Shown: positions 1 to 9,073, counted from the first letter of the stretch. The stretch is DNA of 64,000 nucleotides from Bog-473 sp963783245 (GCA_963783245.1 CAWAMS010000002.1:1178001-1242000), one strand, 5' to 3'. Numbers and translations: made by a program. Notes: generated by a model from the sequence alone, not told the origin.

Positions 1-1
1 G

Positions 2-247
2 CCGCAGGTAACCGTGCCGGTGGACAAACGCGGCCTCGTCCAACAGGTATCGCTCCCGTCCGGCACCGACATCGTCCGCTTCTCGTATCAGCCACGCCAT
101 TGGCTCGTGGCCAGCGCGTTCAGCCTGGGAGCGGCAGCACTCTTGCTCGCGCTCCTCCTCGACGTCGCACTCAGTCGTTGGTCGAGCCGTTGGCGCCGAT
201 CGGGTCTGGCACTCCGTCCGTTCAGCAGAAGGGGTGGGCCAGCGTGA
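2..247 (+). CDS. C-terminal end of a YfhO-like membrane protein (partial)
   Basis: The reading frame is open from the first bases of the window, so this is the 3' end of a longer gene. The visible part has a short beta-rich stretch (GLVQQVSLPSGTDIVRFSYQP) followed by a hydrophobic helix and a basic Arg/Ser tail. A 'lpaG.h.v.f.Y.P' stretch just before a final transmembrane helix is characteristic of the C-terminus of YfhO-type multi-pass membrane proteins linked to glycosylation of cell-wall polymers. The assignment is by motif only, and the protein is too truncated to judge function. It runs convergent to egtD and overlaps its 3' end by 26 nt. Confidence 0.45.
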   Translation, partial: PQVTVPVDKRGLVQQVSLPSGTDIVRFSYQPRHWLVASAFSLGAAALLLALLLDVALSRWSSRWRRSGLALRPFSRRGGPA

Positions 248-1193
248 GGAGGAATTCCCCTTCCTCGGCCCCCCACATGTCGTCGATCACGAATCCCGCC
301 GCGCCCAGCTCCTCCTGCATCCGATCGGCGGTGAACTTGGCACTTATCTCGGTGAGAATCTCCTCGCCTTCGGCAAAACGCACAGAAATGCCTGCTTCGC
401 GCAGAGCGACATCGGAGGGCGCCTGGGCCCGTAGGCGCATCTCGATCCATTGGTCTGCTTCGTTCCACAGCGCCACATGTGCGAACAGATCCGGATCGAA
501 GTCCCCACCCAGTTGCTCGTTGAGAACATGGAGGACGTTCTTGTTGAACTGCGCGGTCACGCCTGCCGCATCGTCGTAGGCCGCCACCAGCCGTGTGCGG
601 TCCTTCACGAGATCGGCTCCGAGGAGCAGGGAGTCGTCGCTCGACATGGTGCAGTTCAGGTCGAAGAGGAAGCGGGCCCGCCGCGCCGGGTCGAGGTTGC
701 CGATCGTGCCGCCCAAGAAGGCCACCATGCGCCGCCCATCCGTGGGGATTACACCCAGGTGCTCGCTGAAATCACCGATGACCAGATGGACAGCGAGCGG
801 CGCGTACTCCCCCGAAAGCGTCGACGCAGCGTCACGGAGGAACTCGTCGCTTATGTCGAACGGCACATACGTCCTCAGGGTGCCGAAATTGCGCAGTGCG
901 CTGAGGAGAACCCGGGTCTTCTCGCAGGACCCGGCTCCGAGCTCGACCAAGGTGTCCGCCTTTGAGATCTCGGCGATCGTCGGCGCGTGCGTTTCGAGCA
1001 GACGCCGTTCAGCGCGCGTCGGGTAGTACTCGGGTAGCCGGGTGATCTCCTCGAAGAGTTGGCTCCCACGTTCGTCGTAGAACCAGACGGGTGGGATGGA
1101 TTTGGGGTCGCCCAGGAGGCCGGTGACAGCGTCGGTCCGCATGCGCCTCCGGACTTCGTCGGGGGTGACATGGACGTCGATGGTGTAGGTCAT
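222..1193 (-). CDS. egtD: EgtD, L-histidine N-alpha-methyltransferase
   Basis: SAM-dependent methyltransferase that trimethylates histidine to hercynine, the first step of ergothioneine synthesis. The 323-residue length matches the family. Visible features are the DUF2260 N-terminus (WFYDERGSQLFEEIT, LPEYYPTRAER), the SAM-binding loop VELGAGSCEKTR, and GGTIGNL and LLLGADLVKD in the middle. It lies 6 nt downstream of egtB on the same strand, so the two are surely co-transcribed. Homologues of egtA, egtC and egtE are not in the window. No clear Shine-Dalgarno precedes this ATG; translation may be coupled to egtB. Confidence 0.93.
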   Translation of the reverse strand: MTYTIDVHVTPDEVRRRMRTDAVTGLLGDPKSIPPVWFYDERGSQLFEEITRLPEYYPTRAERRLLETHAPTIAEISKADTLVELGAGSCEKTRVLLSALRNFGTLRTYVPFDISDEFLRDAASTLSGEYAPLAVHLVIGDFSEHLGVIPTDGRRMVAFLGGTIGNLDPARRARFLFDLNCTMSSDDSLLLGADLVKDRTRLVAAYDDAAGVTAQFNKNVLHVLNEQLGGDFDPDLFAHVALWNEADQWIEMRLRAQAPSDVALREAGISVRFAEGEEILTEISAKFTADRMQEELGAAGFVIDDMWGAEEGEFLLTLAHPFC

Positions 1194-1199
1194 GGCCGG

Positions 1200-2465
1200 T
1201 CAGGGATCCTGGGCCAGACGCAGGCCGCTGAAGGCCCACCGCGCTCCCGGTGGGAAGAAGTTACGGTAGGTGACGCGCGTATGACCCGGGGGAGTGGCGC
1301 AGCAACCCCCCCGTAGCACGTACTGGCTCACCATGAATTTCCCGTTGTATTCGCCGACGGCACCCGGTGCAGCCCGGAATCCCGGATACGCGGTGTACGC
1401 GCTCGATGTCCACTCCCAGACATCGCCGAGAAGGGCGTTCGTGGTCAGGGCACTGCGAGGATGTGGTGCCTCGAGACCGAGAAAGTTCGTTCCTTCGCCG
1501 GCGCTGTTGGCGACGGTCTCCCATTCCTCCTCGGTGGGCAGGCGCTTCCCGGTCCAATGCGCGAACGCGTCCGCCTCGTAGTAGCTGACATGACAGACGG
1601 GTTCGTCGGGGTCGACGGGGCGCACGCCCGAGAGGGTGAACTGCAGCCACTGCTCGGGCTCATCGGGATCCCGGAACCAGTAGAGCGGGGCCTGCCAGCC
1701 CTGTGCCATGACGACCGACCAACCGTCGGAGAGCCAGAACTCGGGCCGACCGTAGCCTCCGTCCTCCATGAACGAAAGCCACTCCCCGCAGGTGACGGGG
1801 CGGTCCGCCAGAGCGAAGGGGGTGAGATAGGCCGGGTGACGGGGGAATTCGTTGTCAAAGCCAAAACCGTTCCCAGTGTGCCCGATATCGGCCACGCCTC
1901 CCTCGTACTCGATCCACCCGGCTTTGGGCGGCGCAGAATCGCTCTCTCGCGCTCCGCATTCCGGCAGATACGTCGGGCGCATCGGATTGCGTGAGAGGAC
2001 GTGCTTGATATCCATGAGCAGCAGCTCCTGATGCTGCTGCTCATGATGGAGGCCGAGGGTTATCAACTCGGGCACGCCGCGTTCGAGCTCGGTGCGCAGC
2101 AGTGTCGCGACCGCTTCATCGACGAATTCCCGATAGCGGGCGACCTCGGTGATGCCGGGGCGCGAGATGAGCCCGCGTTCGGCGCGCGGGTGCCGGTCAC
2201 CGAGGGCCTCGTAGTACGAATTGAAGATGTAGGCGAACGCGTCGTCGTACGGGCGGTAGCCGGCCAGGTTCGGCCCGAGCACGAATGTCTCGAAGAACCA
2301 GGTCACATGGGCCCGGTGCCATTTCGTCGGGCTGACGTCGGGCATGGACTGCACCGTCTGGTCCTCGGCGCTCAAGGGGGCGGCAAGACGCTCCGTGGTG
2401 GCACGCACCGAGGCATAGGCCTCGGTGAGGTCGGATTGCACGTCTGGTCCGCTGTACTCGGACAT
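1200..2465 (-). CDS. egtB: EgtB, hercynine oxygenase (ergothioneine synthase)
   Basis: Non-haem iron sulfoxide synthase joining hercynine to gamma-Glu-Cys (or Cys) with O2. The 421-residue product has an N-terminal DinB-like domain with the iron ligands: His53 in WHRAHVTWFF, and the HxxxH pair His141/His145 in HHEQQHQE. The C-terminal half is a formylglycine-generating-enzyme-like sulfatase-modifying domain (PVCHVSYYEADAFAHWTGKRLPTEEEWE, LRGGCCATP, RYR-type NFFPPGARW). The ATG at 2465 was chosen because GGAGG lies 5 nt upstream; the open frame continues upstream to about 3317 but only as antisense of the PAP2 gene. egtD follows 6 nt downstream. Confidence 0.94.
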   Translation of the reverse strand: MSEYSGPDVQSDLTEAYASVRATTERLAAPLSAEDQTVQSMPDVSPTKWHRAHVTWFFETFVLGPNLAGYRPYDDAFAYIFNSYYEALGDRHPRAERGLISRPGITEVARYREFVDEAVATLLRTELERGVPELITLGLHHEQQHQELLLMDIKHVLSRNPMRPTYLPECGARESDSAPPKAGWIEYEGGVADIGHTGNGFGFDNEFPRHPAYLTPFALADRPVTCGEWLSFMEDGGYGRPEFWLSDGWSVVMAQGWQAPLYWFRDPDEPEQWLQFTLSGVRPVDPDEPVCHVSYYEADAFAHWTGKRLPTEEEWETVANSAGEGTNFLGLEAPHPRSALTTNALLGDVWEWTSSAYTAYPGFRAAPGAVGEYNGKFMVSQYVLRGGCCATPPGHTRVTYRNFFPPGARWAFSGLRLAQDP

Positions 2466-2626
2466 CCAATCCTCCATCGACCGCCTGGCCCAGTGCAAAG
2501 ACAGTCCATCGCCCCGTGATTTCGCTGCGCTCACCCTACCCAGCCATGTCAGGAAAGAAGCGCGCCCGGAACGATTTTCGCCTTGTGGACCCGGTAGGCC
2601 CAGGTCGGCGGAAGAACCGCCGTGTG

Positions 2627-3712
2627 TCAGATTGAGGTGATGAGGGGAGCGTCCGGCTCCAGGGCTTCGAGTTCTTCTGCTTCCCCTGCCTTGTCGAGGC
2701 TCCTCCGGATGCTCCTGGCCTCCCAGCGGTCGAGCAACTTGGAGCCGAAGTAGAAGACTGCGGCGGCGTAGATCCACCCCACGAAGATGTCGATCACGAA
2801 GTGCTCGGCGGTGTAGACGAGCGAGAAGGCCATGCAAATGGGATAGGCGGCGAGAAGTATGCGTTTGCGGGGGCTGGAGTCCTTCCAGAAGAAAAGGCAG
2901 ATCAACATGGGGTATCCACCATGGAGAGAGGGCATCGCCGCCACGTTGTTGTCGAATTTGCTGCCACCGGCGAAGAGGGACTTGCCCAGGCCGATATGTA
3001 GATGAGCCCACACCTGGTCGATGATCCGGGTCGTCGGGGGAAGGTGCCCGAACTCGCTGGCCATCCACGGGGGCATGGCGGGATAGAGCACATAGGTGAT
3101 GTAGCCGATGAACGTGAGGCCCACGAAGAGAGCCACGAAGCGGCGGAATTTCGGGTAGTTCGTCTTCCACAGGACCCCGGCGATGATGAACGACGTGAAG
3201 AAGTGGCTCATGTAGCAGACCCACACGAGATAGTCCCAGAAGTGGAGGCCAGGGGTGTAGAGCCACCGTTGGAGCTGTGCCGTCGGGTCGACGCTGAAGA
3301 CGTGTGTGTCGAACCACACCTGTGGTGAGTAGAACGCCTGTACGACGCTCCCGTGCGCGGAGGACCGTTGGCCCCAGAAGGTATTGGCGGCGTAGCCGCG
3401 CAGGACGCCGTAGCCGAAGAGGACGGCGATGAGGGGCAGCCAGTCGAGCATGAGCCGCTTCCAGCGCACCCCGCTACCGAGACTGGAAATGATCAGACCG
3501 GCTATCACGTAGAGCAGGACCGAGTTGGTCGACCATGGGATGCCCGCAAGGAGGTAGTAGACGACGAGACTGGCTGCCAACACGATCCAACCGATCGTCA
3601 CCCGGCGATGGCCCGGATCGGCCCATCGATCGGCGAGCCAGACGCCGAACGTTCGCCTACCGGTTCGAGGCGTCTGTGCCGAGTCCAATTCGCCATTTCC
3701 CGCGTGGGACAT
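2627..3712 (-). CDS. PAP2-superfamily integral membrane protein (inositol phosphotransferase/phosphatase-like)
   Basis: A 361-residue protein with about seven hydrophobic helices. The PAP2 catalytic motifs are present: AAMPSLHGGYP (C2, PSLH) around residue 240 and AEHFVIDIFVGW (C3, H...D) around residue 290. This arrangement is common in Aur1/inositolphosphotransferase-like PAP2 proteins of actinobacteria, which act on lipid phosphates at the membrane surface; the substrate cannot be read from sequence. It sits upstream of egtB-egtD on the same strand with a 161-nt gap, so it may or may not be part of that transcript. Confidence 0.8.
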   Translation of the reverse strand: MSHAGNGELDSAQTPRTGRRTFGVWLADRWADPGHRRVTIGWIVLAASLVVYYLLAGIPWSTNSVLLYVIAGLIISSLGSGVRWKRLMLDWLPLIAVLFGYGVLRGYAANTFWGQRSSAHGSVVQAFYSPQVWFDTHVFSVDPTAQLQRWLYTPGLHFWDYLVWVCYMSHFFTSFIIAGVLWKTNYPKFRRFVALFVGLTFIGYITYVLYPAMPPWMASEFGHLPPTTRIIDQVWAHLHIGLGKSLFAGGSKFDNNVAAMPSLHGGYPMLICLFFWKDSSPRKRILLAAYPICMAFSLVYTAEHFVIDIFVGWIYAAAVFYFGSKLLDRWEARSIRRSLDKAGEAEELEALEPDAPLITSI

Positions 3713-3955
3713 TGATGGGCGTCACCGGCTGGCGATTGTCGTCTTCGATTGTCGTCATATGGTGAGAATGGCTTCCGTGTCCCCGGGGCAAGGCTGGCCG
3801 ATCCCAGCGCCCGACCCCGACGAATGCGTCATTTTGCGATGGCCTGATCGTCTCGGTTGGTTACAAATGTGTGAAAATCATAGCCTGATGGTCACGGAGC
3901 GTCGGGGCAACGGCTGGGGAGCGCCGCCGGTGCATTGAGAGAAACCCAACCGCTC
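3713..3955. promoter_or_regulatory. Divergent intergenic region between PAP2 and glycosyltransferase genes
   Basis: About 240 nt with no convincing ORF, locally AT-richer than the surroundings (roughly 3830-3895), which fits promoters for both flanking genes. A weak candidate for the rightward promoter is TTGGTT / 18 nt / TAGCCT near 3855-3890. I could not define a unique promoter or operator. Confidence 0.3.
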
Positions 3956-5620
3956 ATGAGGCCCTTGACGACGGCTGGGAGCGGGTCAAGGAGGATCGGG
4001 TTGGGACTCGTCCTGGTCGCCATCGCCGCCTTTCTGGTCTTGGGCGGTTTCGAGGCATGGCACGACTCGGCGACGTTCGACGAGCCCGTCTACGTGTCCT
4101 CGGGGGCTTTGGCCGTCCTCCATCACGATCTGGCGGACAACCCCGAGCATCCACCCCTGTTCAAGGTCTTGGCGGTTCTCCCGGTTCTCGCCGTCCATCC
4201 TGTGGTCCCCCCTGGGAATTGGACGATCAACAACGAACATCGGTACAGCGCTCGATTTGTCGAGGCCCAACTGAAGGCCGGCACCATGCACCGGGTGACG
4301 TTTGCGTCGCGCCTCGTGCCCCTCCTGGAGTGTGGTGCACTCGCACTGGCCCTTTATGCGCTGGCCTCCCTCCTGTTCGGCCTGTGGTCAGGTGTGGTGG
4401 CGGCGTTGCTCTGGCTGCTGGATCCGCTGGTGCTCGGATTGGGGCATCTCGACGGGGTCGATCTCCCATTCGCCCTGACCACAGTGCTCGTTGCATGGGC
4501 GCTCGTACGTTGGCTGCGCGCGCGGGATCGGCGCTCCCTCGTTTGGCTGGGCGTCGCGTGCGGGGCGGTTGCCTCGGCGCAGGTCACCGGATTGTTGGTC
4601 GTCGCAGTGACGGCCGCCGTCGTGGTGGCCGCACAGGTTCGAGCCGGCCAGCGGTCATGGGCCCGCTGGAGCCCGGCGGCACTCATCGCCTTGATGACCT
4701 GGTTGGTTGTCTGGGTCGTCTACGTGATCCTCGATCCGAGTGTCGTGGCGCACTCGTGGTTCCTTCTCCCGCATGCCTATGTGGAGGGGGTGAAGTACCT
4801 GGCTTCGAATGACACCGCCAGCTCGCCCGGTTTCCTTCTCGGCCACCGGTGGACCGGGGCGAATCCCTGGTTCTGGCCGGCTTCGTTGGTCGTCAAGCTC
4901 TCGACACCGATACTCCTGCTGCTGGTCGCCGGTCCCGTTGTCTTCGTCGCCGCAGTCAGATCCGGGCGGGTGAACCGGACCACAGCGCGCCAGACGGTGG
5001 CGGCCGTCGTGCTCCCCGCCCTGGTCCTCTTCGTCTTCGAGCTTCCGGGGCCCCGGACACTCGGCGTTCGTTACCTCCTGCCCTCGATCGCACTGTGGAT
5101 CGTGGTCGCGTCCCCGATCGCCCTTCTCGTCAGTGGGCGGCTCATGGCAATGGCGCTCAGCCTGGTGTTGGCGGCTGCTGCCGCGATCGCCGCGCTCTCC
5201 TATCCCGACTCGCTCGCCTATACCGCGGCGCCATTCGCCCCCGGGTATCGGGTCGCCACCGATTCCAATGTGGACTGGGGGCAGGATTTCTCACTTCTGG
5301 TGCACTGGAGCGATGGGCGTCATCCGCGAGTGGCCTACTTCGGGCCCCGGGGGATCAGCAACGCCGACATTCCGGGGGCACGGCCACTGATCGGCGTTGC
5401 GCCGGGCCGCATCTCAGGGTGGGTCGCCGCATCCGCCACCGATCTCACCAGCGCCCTCCGCGATGACGGACTCAGCTGGCTACGGGCCTACTGTCCTGTC
5501 GGCACGTTGGGTGGGTCCATCCTCCTGTATCACTTCACGACACCGCCGAGCTCGGCTCCCGGTCCTTCCACACCGGCGCCGATGTGTCCGGGGACACAGA
5601 GTGAGCGGGTCAGCGGGTGA
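3956..5620 (+). CDS. GT-C family membrane glycosyltransferase (GT39/ArnT-like)
   Basis: Polyprenyl-phosphate-sugar dependent transferase predicted to act at the outer face of the membrane. The 554-residue product (ATG 3956; a TTG at 3935 would add 7 residues) has an N-terminal helix, then a loop with DSATFDEPVYVSSG containing the Asp/Glu pair typical of GT-C enzymes, then NPEHPPLFKVL, followed by some ten hydrophobic segments. A C-terminal soluble part contains TDSNVDWGQDFSLLVHW, a conserved motif of this actinobacterial subfamily. Acceptor is unknown. It converges on the ABC permease with a 25-nt gap. Confidence 0.82.
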   Translation: MRPLTTAGSGSRRIGLGLVLVAIAAFLVLGGFEAWHDSATFDEPVYVSSGALAVLHHDLADNPEHPPLFKVLAVLPVLAVHPVVPPGNWTINNEHRYSARFVEAQLKAGTMHRVTFASRLVPLLECGALALALYALASLLFGLWSGVVAALLWLLDPLVLGLGHLDGVDLPFALTTVLVAWALVRWLRARDRRSLVWLGVACGAVASAQVTGLLVVAVTAAVVVAAQVRAGQRSWARWSPAALIALMTWLVVWVVYVILDPSVVAHSWFLLPHAYVEGVKYLASNDTASSPGFLLGHRWTGANPWFWPASLVVKLSTPILLLLVAGPVVFVAAVRSGRVNRTTARQTVAAVVLPALVLFVFELPGPRTLGVRYLLPSIALWIVVASPIALLVSGRLMAMALSLVLAAAAAIAALSYPDSLAYTAAPFAPGYRVATDSNVDWGQDFSLLVHWSDGRHPRVAYFGPRGISNADIPGARPLIGVAPGRISGWVAASATDLTSALRDDGLSWLRAYCPVGTLGGSILLYHFTTPPSSAPGPSTPAPMCPGTQSERVSG

Positions 5621-5645
5621 CGGGCCGGGACGGTGGGGGAGCGGG

Positions 5646-6558
5646 TCAGGAGAGCACCTTGCGACGGAAGTTCCGCAGCCCGAGCGTCATGAAGATCGCA
5701 CTGAAGGCGAAGAGCGCCGGATAGATCACATAGAGGTGCATGTGAGATGCGTTGGTGAGCGCAGCCCGCATCCCGTCGTTCACGTAAATGAGCGGGTTGA
5801 TCAACACGATCGTCTGCAGCCAGTGGAAGCCTCCCGCTTTGACGGGAGCGAGCCGCGTCCACTGGTAGTAGGTGCCCCCGAGGAACGTGATGGGCAGGAC
5901 GATGAAACCGAACATGAGGCCGAGGTTGCGGGGTTCGAAACTGGTGCCCAGCAAAAGGCCGAGGGACGTCATGGCCAGACACGACAGTGGCACGAGGGTG
6001 ACGATCAGCAGCCAGTGGAGATTGATGTCCGCCTCAACGCCGGCGGCATGGATCACCGAAGCGATCGGGAGGACGACGATGGCCGAGAGAAGTCCCTGCC
6101 GCGCCACCCGAGAGCACCTTGGAGATCGCGACGAGCCAGATGGGGCACGGCGCCTGGACCCGGTCCTCGATCTCGCGAGTGAACCCGAATTCCTGCGCCA
6201 ATGGCATGGCGACGGCCTGGATGCCCTGGAACATGATGGAGAGACCGACCACGCCCGGCACGAGAACCGTCGCGAACGCCGACTCGGCCCCGGGGATGTT
6301 CGAACCACCGATGCCCTGTCCGATTTTGGGGAACACATAGAGAAAGACGAAGCAGAGGAGGAAGGGCTGCACCAGGGTGCGGACAGTGAACTCCACCAGG
6401 TGTTTGCGCAAGACCATCAGGTCGCGCAGGATCAGGGCACGGAGCGATGTCCAACTGGCGGCGGTGGCAGAACGGGTCGGTGCGGTCGCCACCCGACGTG
6501 AGGGATCACCTGCCCCGACGACCATCAGTGGTTGGTCCGAAGCAGTCGTGGTGGTCAT
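5646..6558 (-). CDS. ABC-2 type exporter permease (frameshifted)
   Basis: Membrane subunit of a DrrB-like ABC exporter. The N-terminal part reads from the ATG at 6558 (LRALILRDLMVLRKHLVEF, then helices) up to AISKVLSG, after which the frame breaks near 6103-6112; the C-terminal part continues in another frame (VARQGLLSAIVVLPIASV ... to the stop at 5646). Together they give about 300 residues with six hydrophobic segments, the normal family size. One missing base in the GGGTGGCG region restores a continuous frame, so a sequence error is likely. The start overlaps the stop of the ATPase gene (TGATG), indicating translational coupling. Confidence 0.82.
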
Positions 6559-7556
6559 CAGTCGCGCAGGTCCTTTCCGGTCAGTCCTATGAAGACGGTC
6601 TCGAGCGTCGGCTCGGCGACCGAGAGGTCGGCCAGTGCGAATCCCTCTGCTTCGGCGGCTTCGACAATACGAGGGACCAACCGATCGGCGCCCTTCACGT
6701 GCAGCTCCACGCCGCCCGGTACTGTGCGTGTCCGCGTGACGCCGTCGATCCTCCGTTCGAAGGCGGCCGCCAACGCCTCGGCGTCTCCATCGGCCTTCAC
6801 CGTGACGATCGTGTCCGCCCCGACGCTCCGCTTGAGCTCGCCCGGGGTGTCCAGAGCGAGGATCTTGCCGTGATCCATGATCGCAACCCGGTCACAGAGC
6901 TTGTCGGCTTCTTCCATGTAGTGGGTGGTCAGCATGATCGTCTGCCCCGCGGCGTTGAGGTCGCGCAGGAGATCCCACAGGGCCAGGCGCCCCTGTGGGT
7001 CGAGTCCTGCCGTCGGTTCGTCGAGGAAGAGGATGGCCGGACGGTGGAAGATGGCGCGCGCCACCATGAGGCGCTGCGCCATGCCGCCCGACAGGGCATA
7101 GACGGAGGCCTTGGCGAAGCGTGTCAGCTGGAACTGCTCCAGCAACTCATCGGCGGTGTTCTTCGACTCCCGCTTCCCCATCCCGAACAGGCGACCGTGG
7201 AAATAGAGGTTCTCCCACGGCGTCAGCTGGCGGTCAAGGGTGTTCTGCTGGGAGACCACCCCGATCATCTGCTTGGCCAGGGTGGGATGGGCCACGACGT
7301 CGATGCCACCGATGAATGCCCGTCCGCTCGTGGGGATCACCCTCGTCGTGAGCACGCCCACCGTGGTCGTCTTTCCCGCTCCGTTGGGTCCGAGGAGACC
7401 GTAGACCTCACCCATTCCGACGGTGAGGTTGAGCCCGTCCACGGCACGGAAGTCTGTGCCCGAGTACGTCTTGACCAGGTCGATGGTCTCGATGATGGGT
7501 TCACTGCCGTCGCCGTTCGGGGCGGGCCCGGCGTGGACATCGGTTGTGACGGTCAT
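6558..7556 (-). CDS. ABC-2 type exporter ATP-binding subunit (DrrA-like)
   Basis: Energises the partner permease encoded immediately downstream. The 332-residue protein has Walker A GPNGAGKTTT (about residue 56), Q-loop VVSQQNTLD, signature LSGGMAQRL, Walker B AILFLDEPTAGLDP and H-loop TTHYMEEAD, followed by a C-terminal DrrA-type extension with DUF4162-like sequence ending in LETVFIGLTGKDLRD. Part of a padR - ATPase - permease operon; the substrate is unknown, but PadR-linked exporters of this type usually handle drugs or other hydrophobic compounds. Confidence 0.92.
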   Translation of the reverse strand: MTVTTDVHAGPAPNGDGSEPIIETIDLVKTYSGTDFRAVDGLNLTVGMGEVYGLLGPNGAGKTTTVGVLTTRVIPTSGRAFIGGIDVVAHPTLAKQMIGVVSQQNTLDRQLTPWENLYFHGRLFGMGKRESKNTADELLEQFQLTRFAKASVYALSGGMAQRLMVARAIFHRPAILFLDEPTAGLDPQGRLALWDLLRDLNAAGQTIMLTTHYMEEADKLCDRVAIMDHGKILALDTPGELKRSVGADTIVTVKADGDAEALAAAFERRIDGVTRTRTVPGGVELHVKGADRLVPRIVEAAEAEGFALADLSVAEPTLETVFIGLTGKDLRD

Positions 7557-7597
7557 CGCATCATCACAGTACCTTCCCAGGTCTCGAACGAAGTCGG

Positions 7598-8185
7598 TCA
7601 GTCTTCGGCCAAAATTTGGTAGAGCTCCTTGCGCGCCTTCTGCACGACTGCGATGCCCCGCTCGACTTGCTCGTTTTCCCCGGCGCCCGAGAGCTGCTTG
7701 GCCGCTCCCATGAGCTGTGTGACGGCTAAACGCAAGTTGCGGATCTGATCGTCGCTCTCGCCATGGGCCTGCCAGGGGAGTGGGGTCTCACCGGCCGTTT
7801 CGGCCACGCCGGCTTCGGTCAGACGGAAGACCCGGGTTCCGTCCTCTTCGGACGAGCTCACCATGCCTTCGTCCTCGAGCATCTGCAGGTGGGGGTAGAC
7901 AGAACCGGGGCTCGGCCGCCAGAGGCCACCGCTCATCTCTTCCAGACGGCGCATGACGGCGTACCCATGAGCCGGCCCTTCTTGGAGCGCCGAGAGGATG
8001 GCACGCCGAATGTCACCGCGGCGCATGCGCCGCCCGCCGCCCCAGCCTCCTCGTTCGCCTCCCCATCGTCCCCGGCCACCACCATCGCCCCGTGGGCCAC
8101 GGTCGTGCCCCGGACCCCGCCTCCCGCCCCGTGGGCCGATCGCTTCGTGGTCGTGGTCGTGGTCGTGATGTGGTTCGTGGTTCAT
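7598..8185 (-). CDS. PadR-family transcriptional regulator with His-rich leader
   Basis: Winged-helix regulator expected to control the ABC exporter downstream. The start at 8185 is supported by AAAGGAG 7 nt upstream; the frame remains open further upstream but without that support. The 195-residue product begins with a His/Asp-rich leader (HEPHHDHDHDHEA) and a Gly/Arg-rich linker, then the PadR domain: RGDIRRAILSALQEGPAHGY, EEMSGGLWRPSPGSVYPHLQ, LEDEGMV, RVFRLTEAG, and a C-terminal helical part. The His cluster could bind metal, but such leaders are common in actinobacterial PadR proteins and may be structural. The ATPase gene starts 41 nt downstream. Confidence 0.9.
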   Translation of the reverse strand: MNHEPHHDHDHDHEAIGPRGGRRGPGHDRGPRGDGGGRGRWGGERGGWGGGRRMRRGDIRRAILSALQEGPAHGYAVMRRLEEMSGGLWRPSPGSVYPHLQMLEDEGMVSSSEEDGTRVFRLTEAGVAETAGETPLPWQAHGESDDQIRNLRLAVTQLMGAAKQLSGAGENEQVERGIAVVQKARKELYQILAED

Positions 8186-8332
8186 CTGGGTGCTCCTTTT
8201 GTCGTTGCGGCCCCGAAAGTCGAAGCCCCTGTGGTCGTGTTCGTGGTGGTCCTGGGTTCTGCCATGTCCGTGGTGTTCGGTGTGGTTTCTCAAGTTTCAA
8301 TCCTTTTGGGTTGGCTATTATTTCGAACACTA

Positions 8333-8344
8333 ATGATATATCAT
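8333..8344. promoter_or_regulatory. Candidate PadR operator: 12-bp perfect palindrome
   Basis: ATGATATATCAT is a perfect inverted repeat inside the most AT-rich patch of this region, 148 nt upstream of the padR start and 87 nt upstream of msrA. It contains overlapping -10-like hexamers for leftward transcription (TATGAT, TATCAT). PadR proteins bind AT-rich palindromes of this kind, and autorepression is usual, so it is the best operator candidate. No experimental basis. Confidence 0.5.
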
Positions 8345-8431
8345 AGTATTCCGAAGATGTCACGACATTCTTCTGACTTTCCGCCGTAGGGGCGTCGATT
8401 CGCAGGTGGGACACGCATACTGGAAGGGTCC

Positions 8432-9073
8432 ATGAAGCTGTTCAGATCCCGTCCGTCGGCATTACCGGAGCCCGGTCGCGCTCTGCCCGGCCGGTCCGAG
8501 GCGGTGGTCGTCACCGCTCCACATCTCGTTCTGGGCTCTCGGATCGTCCCGCCGTTCGCCGAGGGGTCAGAGCGGGCCCTTTTCGGGATGGGGTGTTTCT
8601 GGGGAGCCGAGCGGACATTCTGGAAGCTCCCGGGGGTCCGTGCGACCGCGGTCGGCTATGCGGGCGGGTCCACGCCGAACCCCACGTACCGCGAGGTCTG
8701 CAGCGGGCGGACCGGTCATGCCGAAGTGGTGCTGGTGGTGTTCGACCCAGGTGCGGTCAGCTATGCGGAACTGCTGCGTACGTTCTTCGACAACCACGAT
8801 CCGACCCAGGGCATGCGCCAGGGTCATGACCGTGGGACGCAGTACCGGTCGGCGATCTACACCACCACGTACGCGCAGGCGGCCACGGCGGAGAAAATCT
8901 CGGCGAAGTTCCAAGTGGCACTCTCAGCCGTCCGTCACGGAGCGATCACCACGGAAATCGCTCCCGCTGGTGCCTTTTACTATGCCGAGCCGTACCACCA
9001 GCAGTATCTGGCGGCCAACCCCGGGGGCTATTGCGGGCTCGGGGGCACGGGTGTCCACTGCCCCGCGGATTGA
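8432..9073 (+). CDS. msrA: MsrA, peptide-methionine (S)-S-oxide reductase
   Basis: Reduces methionine-S-sulfoxide in proteins. The catalytic motif GMGCFWGAERTFW is near residue 52, followed by VGYAGGSTPNPTYREVCSGRTGHAE, NHDPTQGMRQGHDRGTQYRS, and a C-terminal YHQQYLAANPGGYCGLGGTG that supplies recycling cysteines. The 213-residue length with a 45-residue N-terminal extension matches the long E. coli-type enzymes. GGAAGG lies 4 nt before the ATG. The 3' end overlaps the convergent nitronate monooxygenase gene by 46 nt. Confidence 0.95.
   Translation: MKLFRSRPSALPEPGRALPGRSEAVVVTAPHLVLGSRIVPPFAEGSERALFGMGCFWGAERTFWKLPGVRATAVGYAGGSTPNPTYREVCSGRTGHAEVVLVVFDPGAVSYAELLRTFFDNHDPTQGMRQGHDRGTQYRSAIYTTTYAQAATAEKISAKFQVALSAVRHGAITTEIAPAGAFYYAEPYHQQYLAANPGGYCGLGGTGVHCPAD

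Noticed and set aside
2466..3317. Upstream extension of egtB (705-codon ORF)
   Set aside because: Antisense-like sequence over the PAP2 gene, Arg/His/Pro-rich; egtB has a clear ribosome-binding site at 2465.
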